DNA of 64,000 bases from Anadara kagoshimensis. Taxonomy: Eukaryota > Mollusca > Bivalvia > Arcoida > Arcidae. The notes below the pieces were generated by a model. It was not told the DNA's origin. It worked only from the letters and a program-made list of their open reading frames with translations, and searched no databases. Both the position numbers and the translations under genes were made by a program. Shown piece by piece: positions 1 to 11,879 of this stretch (the stretch's first letter is position 1; each line of letters starts with the position of its first letter). The stretch covers positions 20,333,534 through 20,397,533 of the forward strand of contig CM037874.1 in assembly GCA_021292105.1 (NCBI GenBank), in the 5' to 3' direction.

Positions 1-100
1 CAACTATATTATTATTTAATAATAATTACACAACTTTCTATTAGTATTGAGATAACACCAAGTTAACTTTTAATTAAACCAACGATATTGGATACAGTAA

Positions 101-275
101 TATTATACCGACATATGTAAGACTATGCTATAACATCGAAGTAGCATCTTAGCGCGTAATTCCTATCAAAACTATTAAATACAAGGATCCAGTGATTTAG
201 GTCGATTAATATTACCAAGACATATGTAAGACTACACTATAACATCGAAGTCGCATCTTAGCACGTGATACCTAT
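101..275. repeat. Two-copy tandem duplication, about 108-bp period
   Basis: Two similar blocks, about 101-167 and 209-275, share the strings ACATATGTAAGACTA and ATAACATCGAAGT and both end near CCTAT. They differ at scattered bases, so the duplication is not recent. No coding potential is visible. Confidence 0.75.
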
Positions 276-1783
276 GAACATATTGGCTTGGCTAGCAGAA
301 AAAATGAATTCTTTATATCAGAATAATATGAAACAAGTTGAAATCAATGTTACATTGCATGCATTACATCATTTTTGGACACATATGCTATATTCTGTAC
401 AGTTACTTCCTTAATTTGATAGTATTTTTATATAATTATCTCAATAATCTTATACTAATCCGTTTCCAAGTTAAACAATACACGATAATGTTTCACGGGG
501 ATTTTCTTAACAATATCAATAGTATATGATACTGGTCAAGTGATATATAGAAAATAAAATCTTAAACGAAGTTCATGAAATATTCTCCACCGAGTAGAAA
601 ATTATGTTACCGTTACAGACGTCTAGCACCGTCAGAAATCCACTTGAGATTTGCGATTAAAATAACAGCTTTTATAAATTTGGTGTGGACATCAGCCATA
701 CAAGTCCTATGAACAGTGTTTGAAACCAATTACCCCATACTGAAATATATATTTTGAAATAGATAAATGTTGAACGTAACATCGGTAGATTTTTAGTCGA
801 ATGATTTGTCAATATCTTGTCACCACATACTGGATGCATATATGTCAAATAATGCATTTTCAAGATATTTTATTAACGCGCTTTGTAATACTTGCATGTA
901 TGTAGTTGACCTGGCCGTTTGATGTATTCTTTGAATATTCAAACGGGTGTATCGATTGTTTAATTTAGGGATTATATAAAATTGGTAAATAAAGAAAGAT
1001 GGCAGTAATACTGTGTCGGTGTTTATGGCAATAAAATATGCTGTCTTAACTAAATCACACAATCTATCGCCCCAATTTCATAATTATTCAAATTAAAGGT
1101 CAAACGGCCAGGTCAGACTTGACGCACTGTATGCTTTTTAGTAAAATATCTTAAACAAACATGACTATCTCTTATTAGAGTACTTCGTACCTGATTTGTT
1201 ATTCTTTAATGACAGTTTTGTTAGATGCTATTTCGACATAATCAATGGTTTTATAAAATACTGATGAGGAATTGTATTCCAAAATGGCTGTCTATTGCTA
1301 TTATATTGTCATTGGTATAATAAGAAATCAGTAGATTTCCTAGAACTTCTGAAGGTTTTGCATGAAATACTGGATTATACACCAAACTGAAACCAGACAA
1401 ACCAAGTACTTAACGAATTCCTGAGTAACTGTATATTATAAACTGTCTACAAACGGTTGTTTTTGTCTTTTTTCTTAGCACACGGTGCTATTATACAAAC
1501 ATTTATTGTGTTCGATTACGGTTTGGTTGTTTTATAAAATAATTGACAGCATTTACCGTAAATCCCATTGCCTTTCATAACATAGGTGCAAATTTTATTT
1601 GGCTAGATCATATTAAGGAAGACTTTGTCAATTTGCTAGTTTGAGGTTGGTGGATTTTCCCAGGTACCCCCAGATATAAATGAAAAAATATTTACTAGGT
1701 TCATTGTCACACAGTCTAATTTGTGTTTTACCGGCCTCAAATACCTTATTTTGTTGCCAAACTTGATGTACACAGTGACGCCA
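276..1783. other. AT-rich non-coding stretch
   Basis: No open frame here has a recognisable domain. At 1261-1306 there is a short piece (CTGATGAGGAATTGTATTCC) that recurs inverted near 3552-3625 and in direct orientation near 13166-13235, so it is an end of a dispersed element. Around 880-960 and 1090-1120 are pieces containing GGCCGTTTGA or its complement, related to the inverted-repeat element at 31.2 kb. Confidence 0.5.
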
Positions 1784-1911
1784 GTTGTTCCGTAAGGGTA
1801 AGCACCTCCTGTTAAGCTACAGACGTCAGTGTGTAATTATGGGATGTCAAATATACCCATGGTATTTTTAGGTATCATACTTCACAACAATATAATATTG
1901 TGATGACGGCC
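1784..1911 (-). repeat. Repeat A, diverged partial copy
   Basis: It contains AAGGGTAAGCACCTCCTGTT followed by diverged versions of the block that in full copies reads toward ATCAACAATACTGTGATGACG. It is in reverse orientation and lacks the end carrying GTATGTTTGTTTTTGAT. Confidence 0.65.
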
Positions 1912-2221
1912 AAAGAACCGATAAATCATCTTTGATGAATTTAGCATAATATTTATCAGGAGTTTGATCAGTCTAAATATACACTGTAAAAGGTTAAGTC
2001 AAAGTCAGAGTTCTGTTAATTGCCTAGTTGTATAGAACCTCTAATTAAACAATAGAACCAATTAACATTTAGCTCAAGATTATTACTCTGACACTACATA
2101 ATTATACACCTTTCTACATAATAAATCATGCTACCTTCCGATAATTATAATCGATATCGGTAATGTATAAGATTGGGAATGTATGAGATTATTACCTGAT
2201 AAATAAATGCTCTTTTTATTT

Positions 2222-2595
2222 GGCGTGGCATGGTCCCGTGTTCTTTCCATTCCCAGTTTTTGATTACAAACGTTCCTGCTAGATATACAGGAGGATTTTA
2301 CATTTCCGTTACACCTGGCTTGGCTTTCATTGTCTAAGTTCACGTGTTTAACCTAATTTGTCAGCTTCAAAGATTTTACTTTGCTTTGGAATTGTGCTTT
2401 GCACATGGATTCGTATGTTTATATTTGATTAGACTGAAAATGTATAAGAATAAAAACACAAACATACTAATCCATGTCCGAACCACAATCCAGAAGCAAA
2501 GTAAACTTTGGAAACTGACGAGTTAGGTTAGACACGTGAACTTCCACCAGGGAAGTGAGGCTGGATATATCCGACAGATATGCTCCTATTCTCCC
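2222..2595. repeat. Repeat A, two copies inverted tail to tail
   Basis: A plus-oriented copy (about 2222-2440) and a minus-oriented copy (about 2452-2595) meet at their ATGTTTGT ends near 2446. The two halves form a large imperfect palindrome. Short open frames on either strand here are repeat shadows, not genes. Confidence 0.75.
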
Positions 2596-3101
2596 TATTC
2601 TAGTAATAAATAAGTTCCCCAATAATTTCAACACATTTTAAGAAAATATAAATGTTTTAATTAGACCTTTACTGGGTAGTCTATAATGTTTTAAATGTTT
2701 GTCTTTCTGGGCTTAAAGAAGCCTTAATGCCTTAAAAACCTTAAATGTTGTTTAATGAGAATTTTAGTCTGTGATGAAGTGTTTGTCATTCTGAGTTAAA
2801 AACCGTAATGATTCTTAACGTGTCTGCAAGGAGTTTACAAAGCTATAATCAAATATAACTTTCTTAATGTTATTCCCTGAGGGAAAAATCCTTTTTAAAA
2901 ACGATAAAAAACTGAGCCAGTTTTATATTATCGTTTTTATAATCAAATAGCTTTAAGGTTTTGCTGATTTCGTGCCTATTTGTATTGAATATTTACTCAA
3001 TTTATAATCAGGAGTCGGTATACATGTATACTGGTTTAACATTGAAGCATGTTCAATAAGGAGCTAAACCTCATCAAAATCCAATAATTTCTCCGTATTG
3101 C
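2596..3101. other. AT-rich stretch with a small hairpin and a fragment of the composite repeat
   Basis: A hairpin with AAAACGATAAAAAACTG facing CAGTTTTATATTATCG lies at about 2897-2937. Around 2815-3020 there is a diverged match to the 5-prime part of the composite repeat found at 4990 and 11880 (GTGTCTGCAAGGAGTT, then a GATTTCGTGCCT block). No gene is visible. Confidence 0.4.
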
Positions 3102-3506
3102 ACAGATATATCGAAGGTTTAACTCTAAGCAAATGAATAAGTACCAAATTGGCAGTTCATCTATATCTTGACCATTTTTGACAGCTGCCATCTATCTATC
3201 GCCAGCTTTTCGGCCACTTATTATTCATATCTCGGCCATTCTGTAACCGAGCTTTGACTCCTTGCCATTAGCTCAGTTAAAATGTCTACTATTCTGTACC
3301 CTGTATATGAACATAATGCTGGGCTTAATGGTTTACCACTAAGTTTACGAATAAGTGCCGAATTTGCTGCTAATTTCAGCCCCTGTTAGCTACAGTTCAA
3401 CATTTTTGCAGCAGATATATTTCGGCATCTTTCCGGTCATTCGTTATTCATATCTGTGTTACTGAATTTTGACTCCTTGTCAATTTTAAACTTTCGACTA
3501 GTCTAT
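3102..3506 (+). mobile_element. Two diverged copies of a short MITE-like family (family T)
   Basis: The blocks 3102-3298 and about 3310-3506 share the internal order GTTTAAC/TTTAC, a GTGCCGAAT-like string, a TTTTCGGCCAC or TTTCCGGTCATTC block and a TTTGACTCCTTG block. Better preserved members at 49969-50153 and 52943-53127 have inverted ends reading CTGTCGAAAGTTTAACAC. No coding capacity. Confidence 0.6.
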
Positions 3507-3802
3507 GAATCAACCTGATGCTGGATTCTTATCTAATATTGTTGATAATTACATATTATACCAGTTTTAATTTCACAGCACTAGACGGCCGTTTCGGAAT
3601 ACAATTCCTCATCAGTAGTGCTTGGACCAAAATAATGAAACCAAAATTATTAAGATGTTGAAAAGCTACCCAAAAGGACCAAAATATATTTTACCAAATT
3701 AAGCTAAGGAAATACTTTGTATGAGGGAGTATACCTTAGTTTTTGAGAAATTTCAAATTTTAACTTGCAGGAAATTTAGACAATTATAGTATATTTCGAT
3801 AA

Positions 3803-4043
3803 GTATGATGCCTCTGTATCCAAATTGCCCTAGATATTTAACGTACAATAGTCCCATGTTACTGTCATTTCCAATTTTGATTACACATGTGGCGGGTATA
3901 GCTAGCTTAACAGGAGGTGCTTACCCTTCCGGATCACACTGCCTTACATCCCTGGTGAAAGTTTACATTTGAACCCTAATTTGAAAGTTTCATACTTTGC
4001 TTTGGGATTTTGGTTTGGACATGGATCGGTACGTTTGTTAATG
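3803..4043 (+). repeat. Repeat A, near-complete copy
   Basis: It runs from a TGATGCCTCTGTATCC block through GATTACACATGTGGCGGGTA and GGTGCTTACCCTTCCGG to TGGACATGGATCGG. It is followed directly by the downstream part of the composite repeat (4056-4980). Confidence 0.8.
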
Positions 4044-4055
4044 ACTATAACGTTA

Positions 4056-4990
4056 ATGTTTGTATCGGCAAGACGAAGATTAGATTTAAATTAGATTTGA
4101 AGAAGTTAGATTTCATAACTGTGGATTTTAGCGCTGCAATGGCTTGTCTTCAACCAAAATAATAAGCTCTTTGAAACCTCACACTTTGATGTTGGAAGCC
4201 AATAATATTTATTACACCACAAAGTCAATTAAAAACATACTAGTAACAAAAAATAAGTAGAACACCATAACATCATATGAAAGATTCGAGAAAAATATTG
4301 AAAATATTATTGATACTTGCACTTAACCACACTACATGAAGATTATTTAGTTTGTCCTCAAGAATTTTTCATCGATAAAATCGCTTCACAAACACTTTTT
4401 ATATTATGTAACCTTAGCACTTAATTACGTATATATAGCCAACAGTACCTGCAGTTGCTTCACGCTACGCTATTTATTAGATTAAATTTTCTGTAGAGAA
4501 CACTTCATTCTTAGCTTAACTGATTCTTGTAATATAATTGAAGATACACTTGGGAACATTGAAAAATGAAACTGTTGTTATACTTTTTTACAATAGAAAA
4601 TTAAATTTTCATAAAACGTTAATTTATTTTATATGTATGACATTGAGATCCACTGTGAGTTACTTGACAATAACATGCAGATACTATATTAATAAGATCT
4701 GTAATACAATTCTAGAGACTCTACAGAAGTGCCGTCAATTAAACCTTCTAATACTTGGATTAAAAGATAAAAATTTACCTTTAGAGAGCGATGACATCAA
4801 CAATACCATAGTCAAAGAAATGATAATACCATTAATGTTATAAAATACTTAAAACATGATTAAAGAGCTTAATTAAAAATATGTATTCGTTCTATTTGTT
4901 TTCAGACTGATTGTACATGTAACATTAATTAATTTTATTTGGATTTATTTTTATCAATGTTATAATGAATTTGTATTTTTTTAATTGTGA
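4056..4990 (+). repeat. Downstream half of the composite repeat, copy 1
   Basis: The block from TTTGTATCGGCAAGA to the AT-rich tail repeats at about 5735-6680 and, in diverged form, at 12630-13040. Shared landmarks are TCGATAAAATCGCTTCA, GTTGCTTCACGCTACGC and TGAGTTACTTGA. A short open frame inside it (4538-4843) has no recognisable domain and lies in repeat sequence. Confidence 0.75.
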
Positions 4991-6720
4991 CATTCGGACG
5001 AATGCCTCCTTGCGTGTCTGTAAGAAGTTGACAAAGTTATTATCAAAAAGATAAAGATTCTCTTGATTTCGTGTCTGTTTATTTGATGATTGCTTAAATT
5101 TTAATCAAAACTTAGTACGTTTAGACAATTTGTTAATTCGATTCGGAGATAAATCTCATCGCAGTTCAATAAATACCACATGTTAAAATCCATCGTATCG
5201 ATGTCGCACATTTGATTTTACTAAGATGATGCAGGGTCTCATTCCAAAATATATAAACTGTTGATTTTCAAACTGCAATAACATATCTCCCACCAAAACG
5301 AAACTTTTTAAAAGCCAAACTTTGGAAGCCAATGACATCTATAACACAAGAGGCCAAACCAAATCAACATATATTAGTAAGGTGACTTTGCAAATAAATT
5401 GTTGACCCAGGTATACTGCAAGCTTTGGCTTATCAAGTCCCTCAAAAAGTTTTATTGTCATCATCACAGTATTGTTGATAAGTTTGATGTCTCTATGTCC
5501 AGGATTGACCTGGATATATTTGACGTCCCATAGTTCCGTGTTTTTTTCAAGCAATTTTGATTACACGCGTGGTGGGTGTAGTTTGATAAACAGGAGTTGC
5601 TTACCCTTCCGGAGTACCCGGCCTCACTTCCCTGGTGGAAGTTCACGTGTTAAACCAAATTTGCCAGCTTCAAAGGTTTGCTTTGGGATCTTGGTTTGCG
5701 CTTGCATTGGTTATTTGTTTTTTATAATAACTTTATTGTTTGTATCGGCAAGATGAAGATCATTAGATTTCATAACTGTGGATTTTAGCGAAACAATGCT
5801 TTTCTACAACGAAAAAACTTTGAAACCTAACACTTTGATGTTGGTAGCCAAAAACGTTTACAACACTATTAAGCCAATTAAAGACATACTAGTAACAAAA
5901 TATAAGTAGATCATCATCACATCATACGAAAGATTTGGGAAAAAATATTAAAGTATCTAGATACTTGCACCGAACAACACAAGATGAAGATTATATAGTT
6001 TGTCCTCAAGAGTTTTCATCGATAAAATCGCTTCATAAACACTTTTTATATTATGTAACCTTAGCACTTAATTACGGATATATAGCCACCAGCACCTGTA
6101 GTTGCTTCACGCTACGCTATTTATTAGATTAAATTTTCTGCAAAGAAAGCTTCATTCTTAGCTTAAATGATTCTTGTAATATAATTGAAGAAACACTTGG
6201 GAACAATGAAAACTGAAGCTTTTGTTATACTTTTTTACAATTTTTTTAAATATTTTTTTAGATTCAATTTAATTTATATAAATGACATTACGATCCACTG
6301 TGAGTTACTTGATAATAACATGCATATACTTTATTTATAATATTCGTGATATAATTTTCGAAAACAGAAAACCACATTGTTTTTTCCACACAGAAGCACC
6401 TGCACACAAGTATCGCCAAATAAACATACTAATACAGGGATTAAAATATATAAATTTGTACCTTTCAAGGTCAATCTCATCAACAATATAATACCGAAAG
6501 AAATGAAAATACCATAAATGTTAAAAAATCTAAAACATGATGAAAGACCTTAATTCAAAAATATATATATTTGTTCTATTTGTTTTCAGACTGATTGTGA
6601 CATTAATTTTATTTCGATTTATTTTAATTGCTGTTATAGTCAATTTCTTATTTTTTCTAAATTGTAACATTCCGGCTAACACCTCCTCATGTGTCTTTAA
6701 AGTGTAAGTACAATGAAAAA
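4990..6720 (+). repeat. Composite dispersed repeat, full copy containing repeat A
   Basis: The order is an upstream block (about 4990-5390, with TCTTGATTTCGTGTCTG and ACCAAAACGAAACTTTTTAA), repeat A (5391-5727) and a downstream block (5735-6680). The same order recurs at 11880-13080. No transposase, polymerase or inverted ends can be seen, so the class is unknown; it could be a long non-autonomous element or a segmental duplication built on one. Confidence 0.7.
5391..5727 (+). repeat. Repeat A, long copy inside the composite repeat
   Basis: It starts at AAATAAATTGTTGACCCAGG, passes through GATAAGTTTGATGTCTCTATG, ACGCGTGGTGGGTGTAG and CCCTGGTGGAAGTTCACGTG, and decays near TGCATTGGTTATTTG. The open frame 5472-5756 is in this repeat and is not a gene. 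Confidence 0.8.
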
Positions 6721-6865
6721 CGATATTAACATATTTTAATAAACTCCTTTCCCTGAGACGAACGCCGTATTTCTTTCAAAAATCGAATCACTAATTACGG
6801 AGAAATTTTGAAATAACCCCTTTTGCACACCTGAATGGAAACTTGAATTTCTCTCTGATGACTCG

Positions 6866-6883
6866 TGACGTCACAAGTGTGAT
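6866..6883. repeat. 18-bp direct repeat, left copy (CRE-like)
   Basis: TGACGTCACAAGTGTGAT occurs here and again, identically, at 11677-11694. It contains the palindrome TGACGTCA, the classic CREB/ATF site. It sits about where the local texture changes from repeat A-rich to repeat A-poor sequence. Confidence 0.7.
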
Positions 6884-8030
6884 AGCCAATGTTTGCAGAC
6901 ATGCGCATAAGCACCACTTGTTTACAACATAAACAAGTATGGCGCCCGCCGAAACTTAAAAATGTTCAGTCAAACCGCATTAAAGGATCTCCACTGAGGA
7001 CAACTTTACATAGGTTTAGTAAGAAGAAGACGAATAAATCGCAAGTGATCTGTTCATGCATTATGATGAGGTTTGGTGGTTAAATTAGCCTGTAAACAGC
7101 CACAACCGTTCCATAACACATGCACATGACCCCTCCTCCCTGTTGTTGATGTTGAGTTCATAGCGGAATTTAATCACGACTGACCTAATAATCCTTAAAT
7201 CCTTTTCTAACAAAACAATCGTTGCAGTATAACGTGTATGTTGCGATATAGCTACCTGTTTGTCGGTCACTTCCAAGACCAGGGTTGGGCGAGCCTCAAA
7301 ATGCAATAGGGAAAGAAAAATACAGCGACCAAACCGAGACTCGAACCCAAGACCTTCCCAACAATACTAGCGGGATATACTACGTCGTAACTACCGGGTT
7401 CGGTCAACCATACTTGCTTTTCAGGATGGGGAGGGTAGGGTCACAAATGTAAGTACTGGTTACAAAATGGCCTACATCATAACTAGAAGGTGCAAGGGGA
7501 TGGTTGAATGCAAGCTACATCACACCAGAAACTTTTTCTTGTTGATGGAAACACAAGTTCATGTGTGAAATTCATGTGTTTCTGGTTTGCTTTGAATCAA
7601 CACAAGTGTCAATGCACCAGCAATATGGAAAGGGTCAGATGTTATACTGTCTGCCTCTCATGATGTAAAATATAAGAACACCTTATTTATTTAGTCAACC
7701 TTAAATTATCCACAGAAAAAGGAAACTGCAACTTTCCTGTGTGCCTGCTCCTGCAGCTTTGAGAAATTCAGTTGACTGCATCTGGAAGTCATAGACTCCT
7801 ACTGGTTGTGTTAGTTCAGGTATAATGGACTGAGTGGTAACTGGCTTCAGTGCAAAGATAATGTGGTAATATGGCAGCAACCTATACAAATGTTGTTAGC
7901 TATCAATTAAAGCCACTCTTATATATGCTTGCACTAAGTACCTACATGCACAGAGCCAAGCTTCTATGGAATCATTTTGTACATATCAAAGTCAGGCCAT
8001 AGATACCTCTTTTTATAAGTGTTGGAGTAA
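6884..8030. other. Mixed-composition region; possible tRNA-derived fragment
   Basis: It is less AT-rich than its surroundings, with a GC-rich patch ATGGCGCCCGCCGAA near 6942. On the minus strand around 7325-7425 a B-box-like GGTTCGAGTC follows a possible A-box region, so a decayed SINE head is possible. The open frames 6889-7083 (+) and 7085-7306 (-) match nothing I recognise. Confidence 0.3.
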
Positions 8031-8031
8031 A

Positions 8032-8357
8032 GTTTACATCCAACCAAAATTATTTTACTTATATCAAGGTGGACATCTCTGGAATGTTGGAGGAATCTGG
8101 ACTGGAGTGTCTGGAGAAAACCGCTGACATCAACAAACAGATTGACAATTTTTCACACTAGGACAAGTCCCAAGTGGCATCTTCCTAAATATATGTGTTG
8201 GAGTACACCCAATCAAAATCAAAATCCTTTTACTTATATCAAGGTGATGATTTCAAAATGTAAAGGAATCTGGAGTGTCTAGAGATAACCACTGACATAA
8301 ACAGACAGATTGACAAAATTTTTTACACTAGGATCAGTCCCAAGTGGGATTCAAGCC
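8032..8357 (+). repeat. Tandem pair of a dispersed repeat (repeat D)
   Basis: Two units, about 8032-8175 and 8203-8357, share TTTTACTTATATCAAGGTG, AACAGACAGATTGACAA-like and TTACACTAGGA-like strings. Related single copies lie at 25408-25510, 28765-28905 and 36455-36545, and carry the signature 'GGAGAAA..CCACTGAC' and 'TTGACAAACTTT'. No function is suggested. Confidence 0.6.
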
Positions 8358-8422
8358 TTGAAGTTAAAAGGTGTAATAGAGACCAATGTGCCACCACCCC
8401 CCTTGGAATAGGTCTACATATA

Positions 8423-8752
8423 CACTGCTATCCATAAATTTATACACATTTCAAACTGGTCATTTCATTATAGGCAGAAAATCTCCACAAAATTACATTA
8501 TCAAAATATCATGTTTTGTAAATCTGAGTGTTGTTTTAGGTAAAATATTGTTTTTAACTTGAAAATATATTTTTCACAGATTTTTATATTTTTTCTCAAA
8601 TTAAAAATAAATACCATGAAAACTGGTTTTAAAAAATGACATGAAAATTTAGATCATTATTACCATTTCAAAATACTGCAAAACCTCTGATATATTGGCA
8701 ATATGGATGGAATTTGACTATAAAATTGTATAGTTATTTATGGATAGCTGTG
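8423..8752. mobile_element. MITE with TA target duplication (Tc1/mariner-like ends)
   Basis: The left end reads CACTGCTATCCATAAAT and the right end, complemented, CACAGCTATCCATAAAT: 16 of 17 match. Both sides are flanked by TA, the target of Tc1/mariner transposases. The 330-bp interior is non-coding. I infer a non-autonomous member of that superfamily. Confidence 0.75.
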
Positions 8753-8754
8753 TA

Positions 8755-11676
8755 GATGAAGTTAGCCAGTACCATTATTGTGGGTACCTGTTACATGTAC
8801 TTGTGGCAGTGAACTTGTGCCATAAAATCTGATTAACCCCCCCCCCCCCATTCCAAATTAATTTCAATCAGATAGTTTTTGAGTAAGATCTATGAAAAAC
8901 TCTGAGTACTGGTAGTAAAAACAAACTATTTCTCAACAATAATTTTAATACATGTATGATACATAAACAAATTCATGTAATGAAAATACCTTGCTACTCT
9001 TCAATTAGACAAATTTGTGCTAACATATAATTTATCTTGTTTGCATTTTGGTAAAGTCATTGAACAATCTGGTCAAGTGGTTGCAAAGCTGTAGTTGAGA
9101 ATCTAGACCTTGCACTTGATGTTCAGCTGTCTCATGTCCAGTATGTCATCTTTAAATGCTAAGCTGTGTATATTGAAGTAATTAAACCACTACAAAAAAT
9201 TTAAATAATTAAATACATGCTGACTAGTACAAAATGAAATATTATATATAGTTTCTTTTCCTTTAAACTTGTCTCGGGTAATTTACTTCCTCTCTGAATT
9301 TTGAATTCTCTATCAATATCAGGTTGAATCTGTATTGCGATGAATGTGTACCTATCAAAATATAAATGAATACACTATTTTCTATTGAATTTGATCATAC
9401 AAATCACACAATAGCCAAAATAAACAAGACTTTGTCATGAATGTAAGATAATAATCACACAATATATTAAGTTTACTTGACATAAGTTAACTAGAGCAGC
9501 TCTTTAGACAGCCCCCCCCCCCTCCATCTTGCTAGTTGTCATTTTTAAGATTTATTCCTTGTTATATTCACCTTAATTTGGTATGCAACACATTGTCTCA
9601 TGTTGTTTTCATTTGTTGCAAGTTTCATTAAAATTGATCCATAGACATAGAAGATATGGAGTGTACATTATATTTGGACAGATGGACAGGGTGATTCCCA
9701 TATACCCTGGTGGGCCCCAACTTTGTTTGCACTGAGTATAAATATACAACTCTGAATTATTCAATATAATGAAAAATAGAATTTGGCCATATTTGGCCTG
9801 TGAGACCTATGAATATACAGAGGTTCAAAATTGTCTTGGTCTGGGATATATTGGGTGTTGGAACCCTTGAAAAGTTAAAAGTTAAAACTTGAAAAGTCTG
9901 ATGGACCCAAAATTTTTCTCTTAACAAGAAAATACTACTTTTTTTAAAATGATTACATATTTTCAAATGTTAACTCAATTGCACATGGAACTTTCAGTGA
10001 TATTTGTCTTTCAAAAAATTATGTTGAACCCATGAAAAAAGGCAAAAGGTCCTGGACCTTTAATTAAAAAAATATGTTTTGAAATTTTAGACCCCTTATT
10101 TATATATATTAAACAAGAGTCACATATGCCTTAATTAACACTCACCTGAGTATATGCCCCAAATCTACTGAAGTAGTTAAATAAACAATAACATTAATTA
10201 CAAGGACTGTCAAAATCTTGTCAATTTTGAACCCTACTGTTATCATGACAGATCAATGTACATTCCATCATGTGACTGCTATACTGTATTTGTTAAGCCT
10301 TCATTATCTTTTTATGCAATTTGTTTTATCTGAAAAGAGAAATGTTTTAAGTATTAAAAGAGGCTTCATTGAAAACAATGAAATAATTAACCATTAATTT
10401 CTGCTATATCATAATTATGTATACCAAGTTATTTAAAGTGCAATGAATTTTGATTGTTTGAAAACATTTTTTTTTTACATTTAAATCTAACCCAACATAA
10501 TTAGACACATAATTGGTACCTGGGGTAGGACATGCTATCAAGAGTGTATGGTAGGGTAAAACAGATAGACACAACAGCAGATTTACCATATACATGTGTA
10601 ATAAGTTTTTCTGGAAAGAAAGTTGGACAATGTCATATTTGCCAGAGAACAAGATGGTCATTAGACTGTCTTGACCACAAATTGGATAACAGCTATTATC
10701 CAGTCAGGATTAAAACAAGTGATTTGCATACACACATGAGGTTGAGTATTCACAGATTATGGATATTTCAATTCATCTGCCTGATACAAAATTGTACATC
10801 CTCCCCACTGTATACCTATTAAACAGCACAAACTGATTAATGATGGATATGTTGAATGTCTTCCTTAGATACCCATGTAACAGAAAAGAATAATCAAATA
10901 CATTTTTTTCAATTTACAATAAATATAATCCTGAGTGGTGATGTTTTAAAACTAGACTTTAACAGATTTATAATTATTATTATTTTTATTATAATTAAGA
11001 AATGATGTTTTGTCCTGTTGAAACTGACACTAGCTGATCAGCTCAAGTTGTGAAAGTAAGGATTATGGGGTTCAAACCTAAGGCAAGTAGCCAACCAGTA
11101 ACTTCATATCGCACTACATTATATTTTTAACAAGCAGTGCCAAGATAGTGGTTATAACAACCTATGCAAATGTAAACCTAAAACCCCAGAATGCATTGGA
11201 ATTTGTACCCGTATAAGGCAAAATAATAGAATTGTCAGCTGGTCATTGTCATGATTGTGGTATGTGGAACCGGTAGCCTGTACTAAAACGTGCATGTGGT
11301 GTGGTTGTGACACATGGACACCTACTTCCATTAAACATTGACCCTCAAACGCAAGGAAATAAAAAAAAATGACAATACACTGTAGATGTGCTGTAAAAAA
11401 AAATGAGAAAATTCGTAAAAATTACAATATACACTACCATGTACAGCATTAACCCTGTCAGACAGTTTCTTCTGATGAATCTGATACATTTTCCACCTCA
11501 CAGTTTCGTATGGCTCGTAAAATGTTCTGTCATGTTTACACCTTGAAGTCTGTCAGTATTTTGTATTCCCGTAAATTCCGCCGTTGATTGGAGAGCTGAA
11601 GCGCACCTTTCAGTCGTTGTAACCCAGACAGTTGTTAGTGCATCACGCGCACTTTCGCGCTACATGTACTTATTGA
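8755..11676. other. Non-genic region with homopolymer tracts and common molluscan-type repeat pieces
   Basis: Poly(C) runs lie at 8837-8849 and 9512-9522. A stretch near 9675-9715 (GGACAGATGGACAGGGTGAT) is of a type often seen in bivalve intergenic DNA. The open frame 10532-10822 (+) carries a single C-x2-C pair but no domain I recognise, and is overlapped by an open frame on the other strand. I see no supported gene. Confidence 0.4.
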
Positions 11677-11694
11677 TGACGTCACAAGTGTGAT
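11677..11694. repeat. 18-bp direct repeat, right copy (CRE-like)
   Basis: TGACGTCACAAGTGTGAT is identical to 6866-6883. It lies 186 bp before the second composite repeat copy. Confidence 0.7.
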
Positions 11695-11879
11695 TGTCGA
11701 AAACCGGAAGTTGCCTGTACAGGCTTGATTACAAATTTTTCCAGGTGCAAAATTGGAGGTTTCACCACATATATCTCGAAAAGGAGACCATGTACGATCA
11801 CGGGGTTTTCGACATTGTTTTAATTACGGCATTTACTATTAATACTCAAATTATCGAAAATCGTTTAACTTACACTTTA

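Noticed and set aside
5472..5756. 94-codon open frame with apparent conservation to other frames in the window
   Set aside because: It lies in repeat A; the same peptide-like strings (for example RSTRPHFPG) appear wherever the repeat is intact, so the similarity is of DNA, not of a selected protein.
10532..10822. Plus-strand frame with a CHIC pair, possible zinc finger
   Set aside because: Only one C-x2-C pair, no partner ligands at a sensible distance, and an open frame on the other strand overlaps it.
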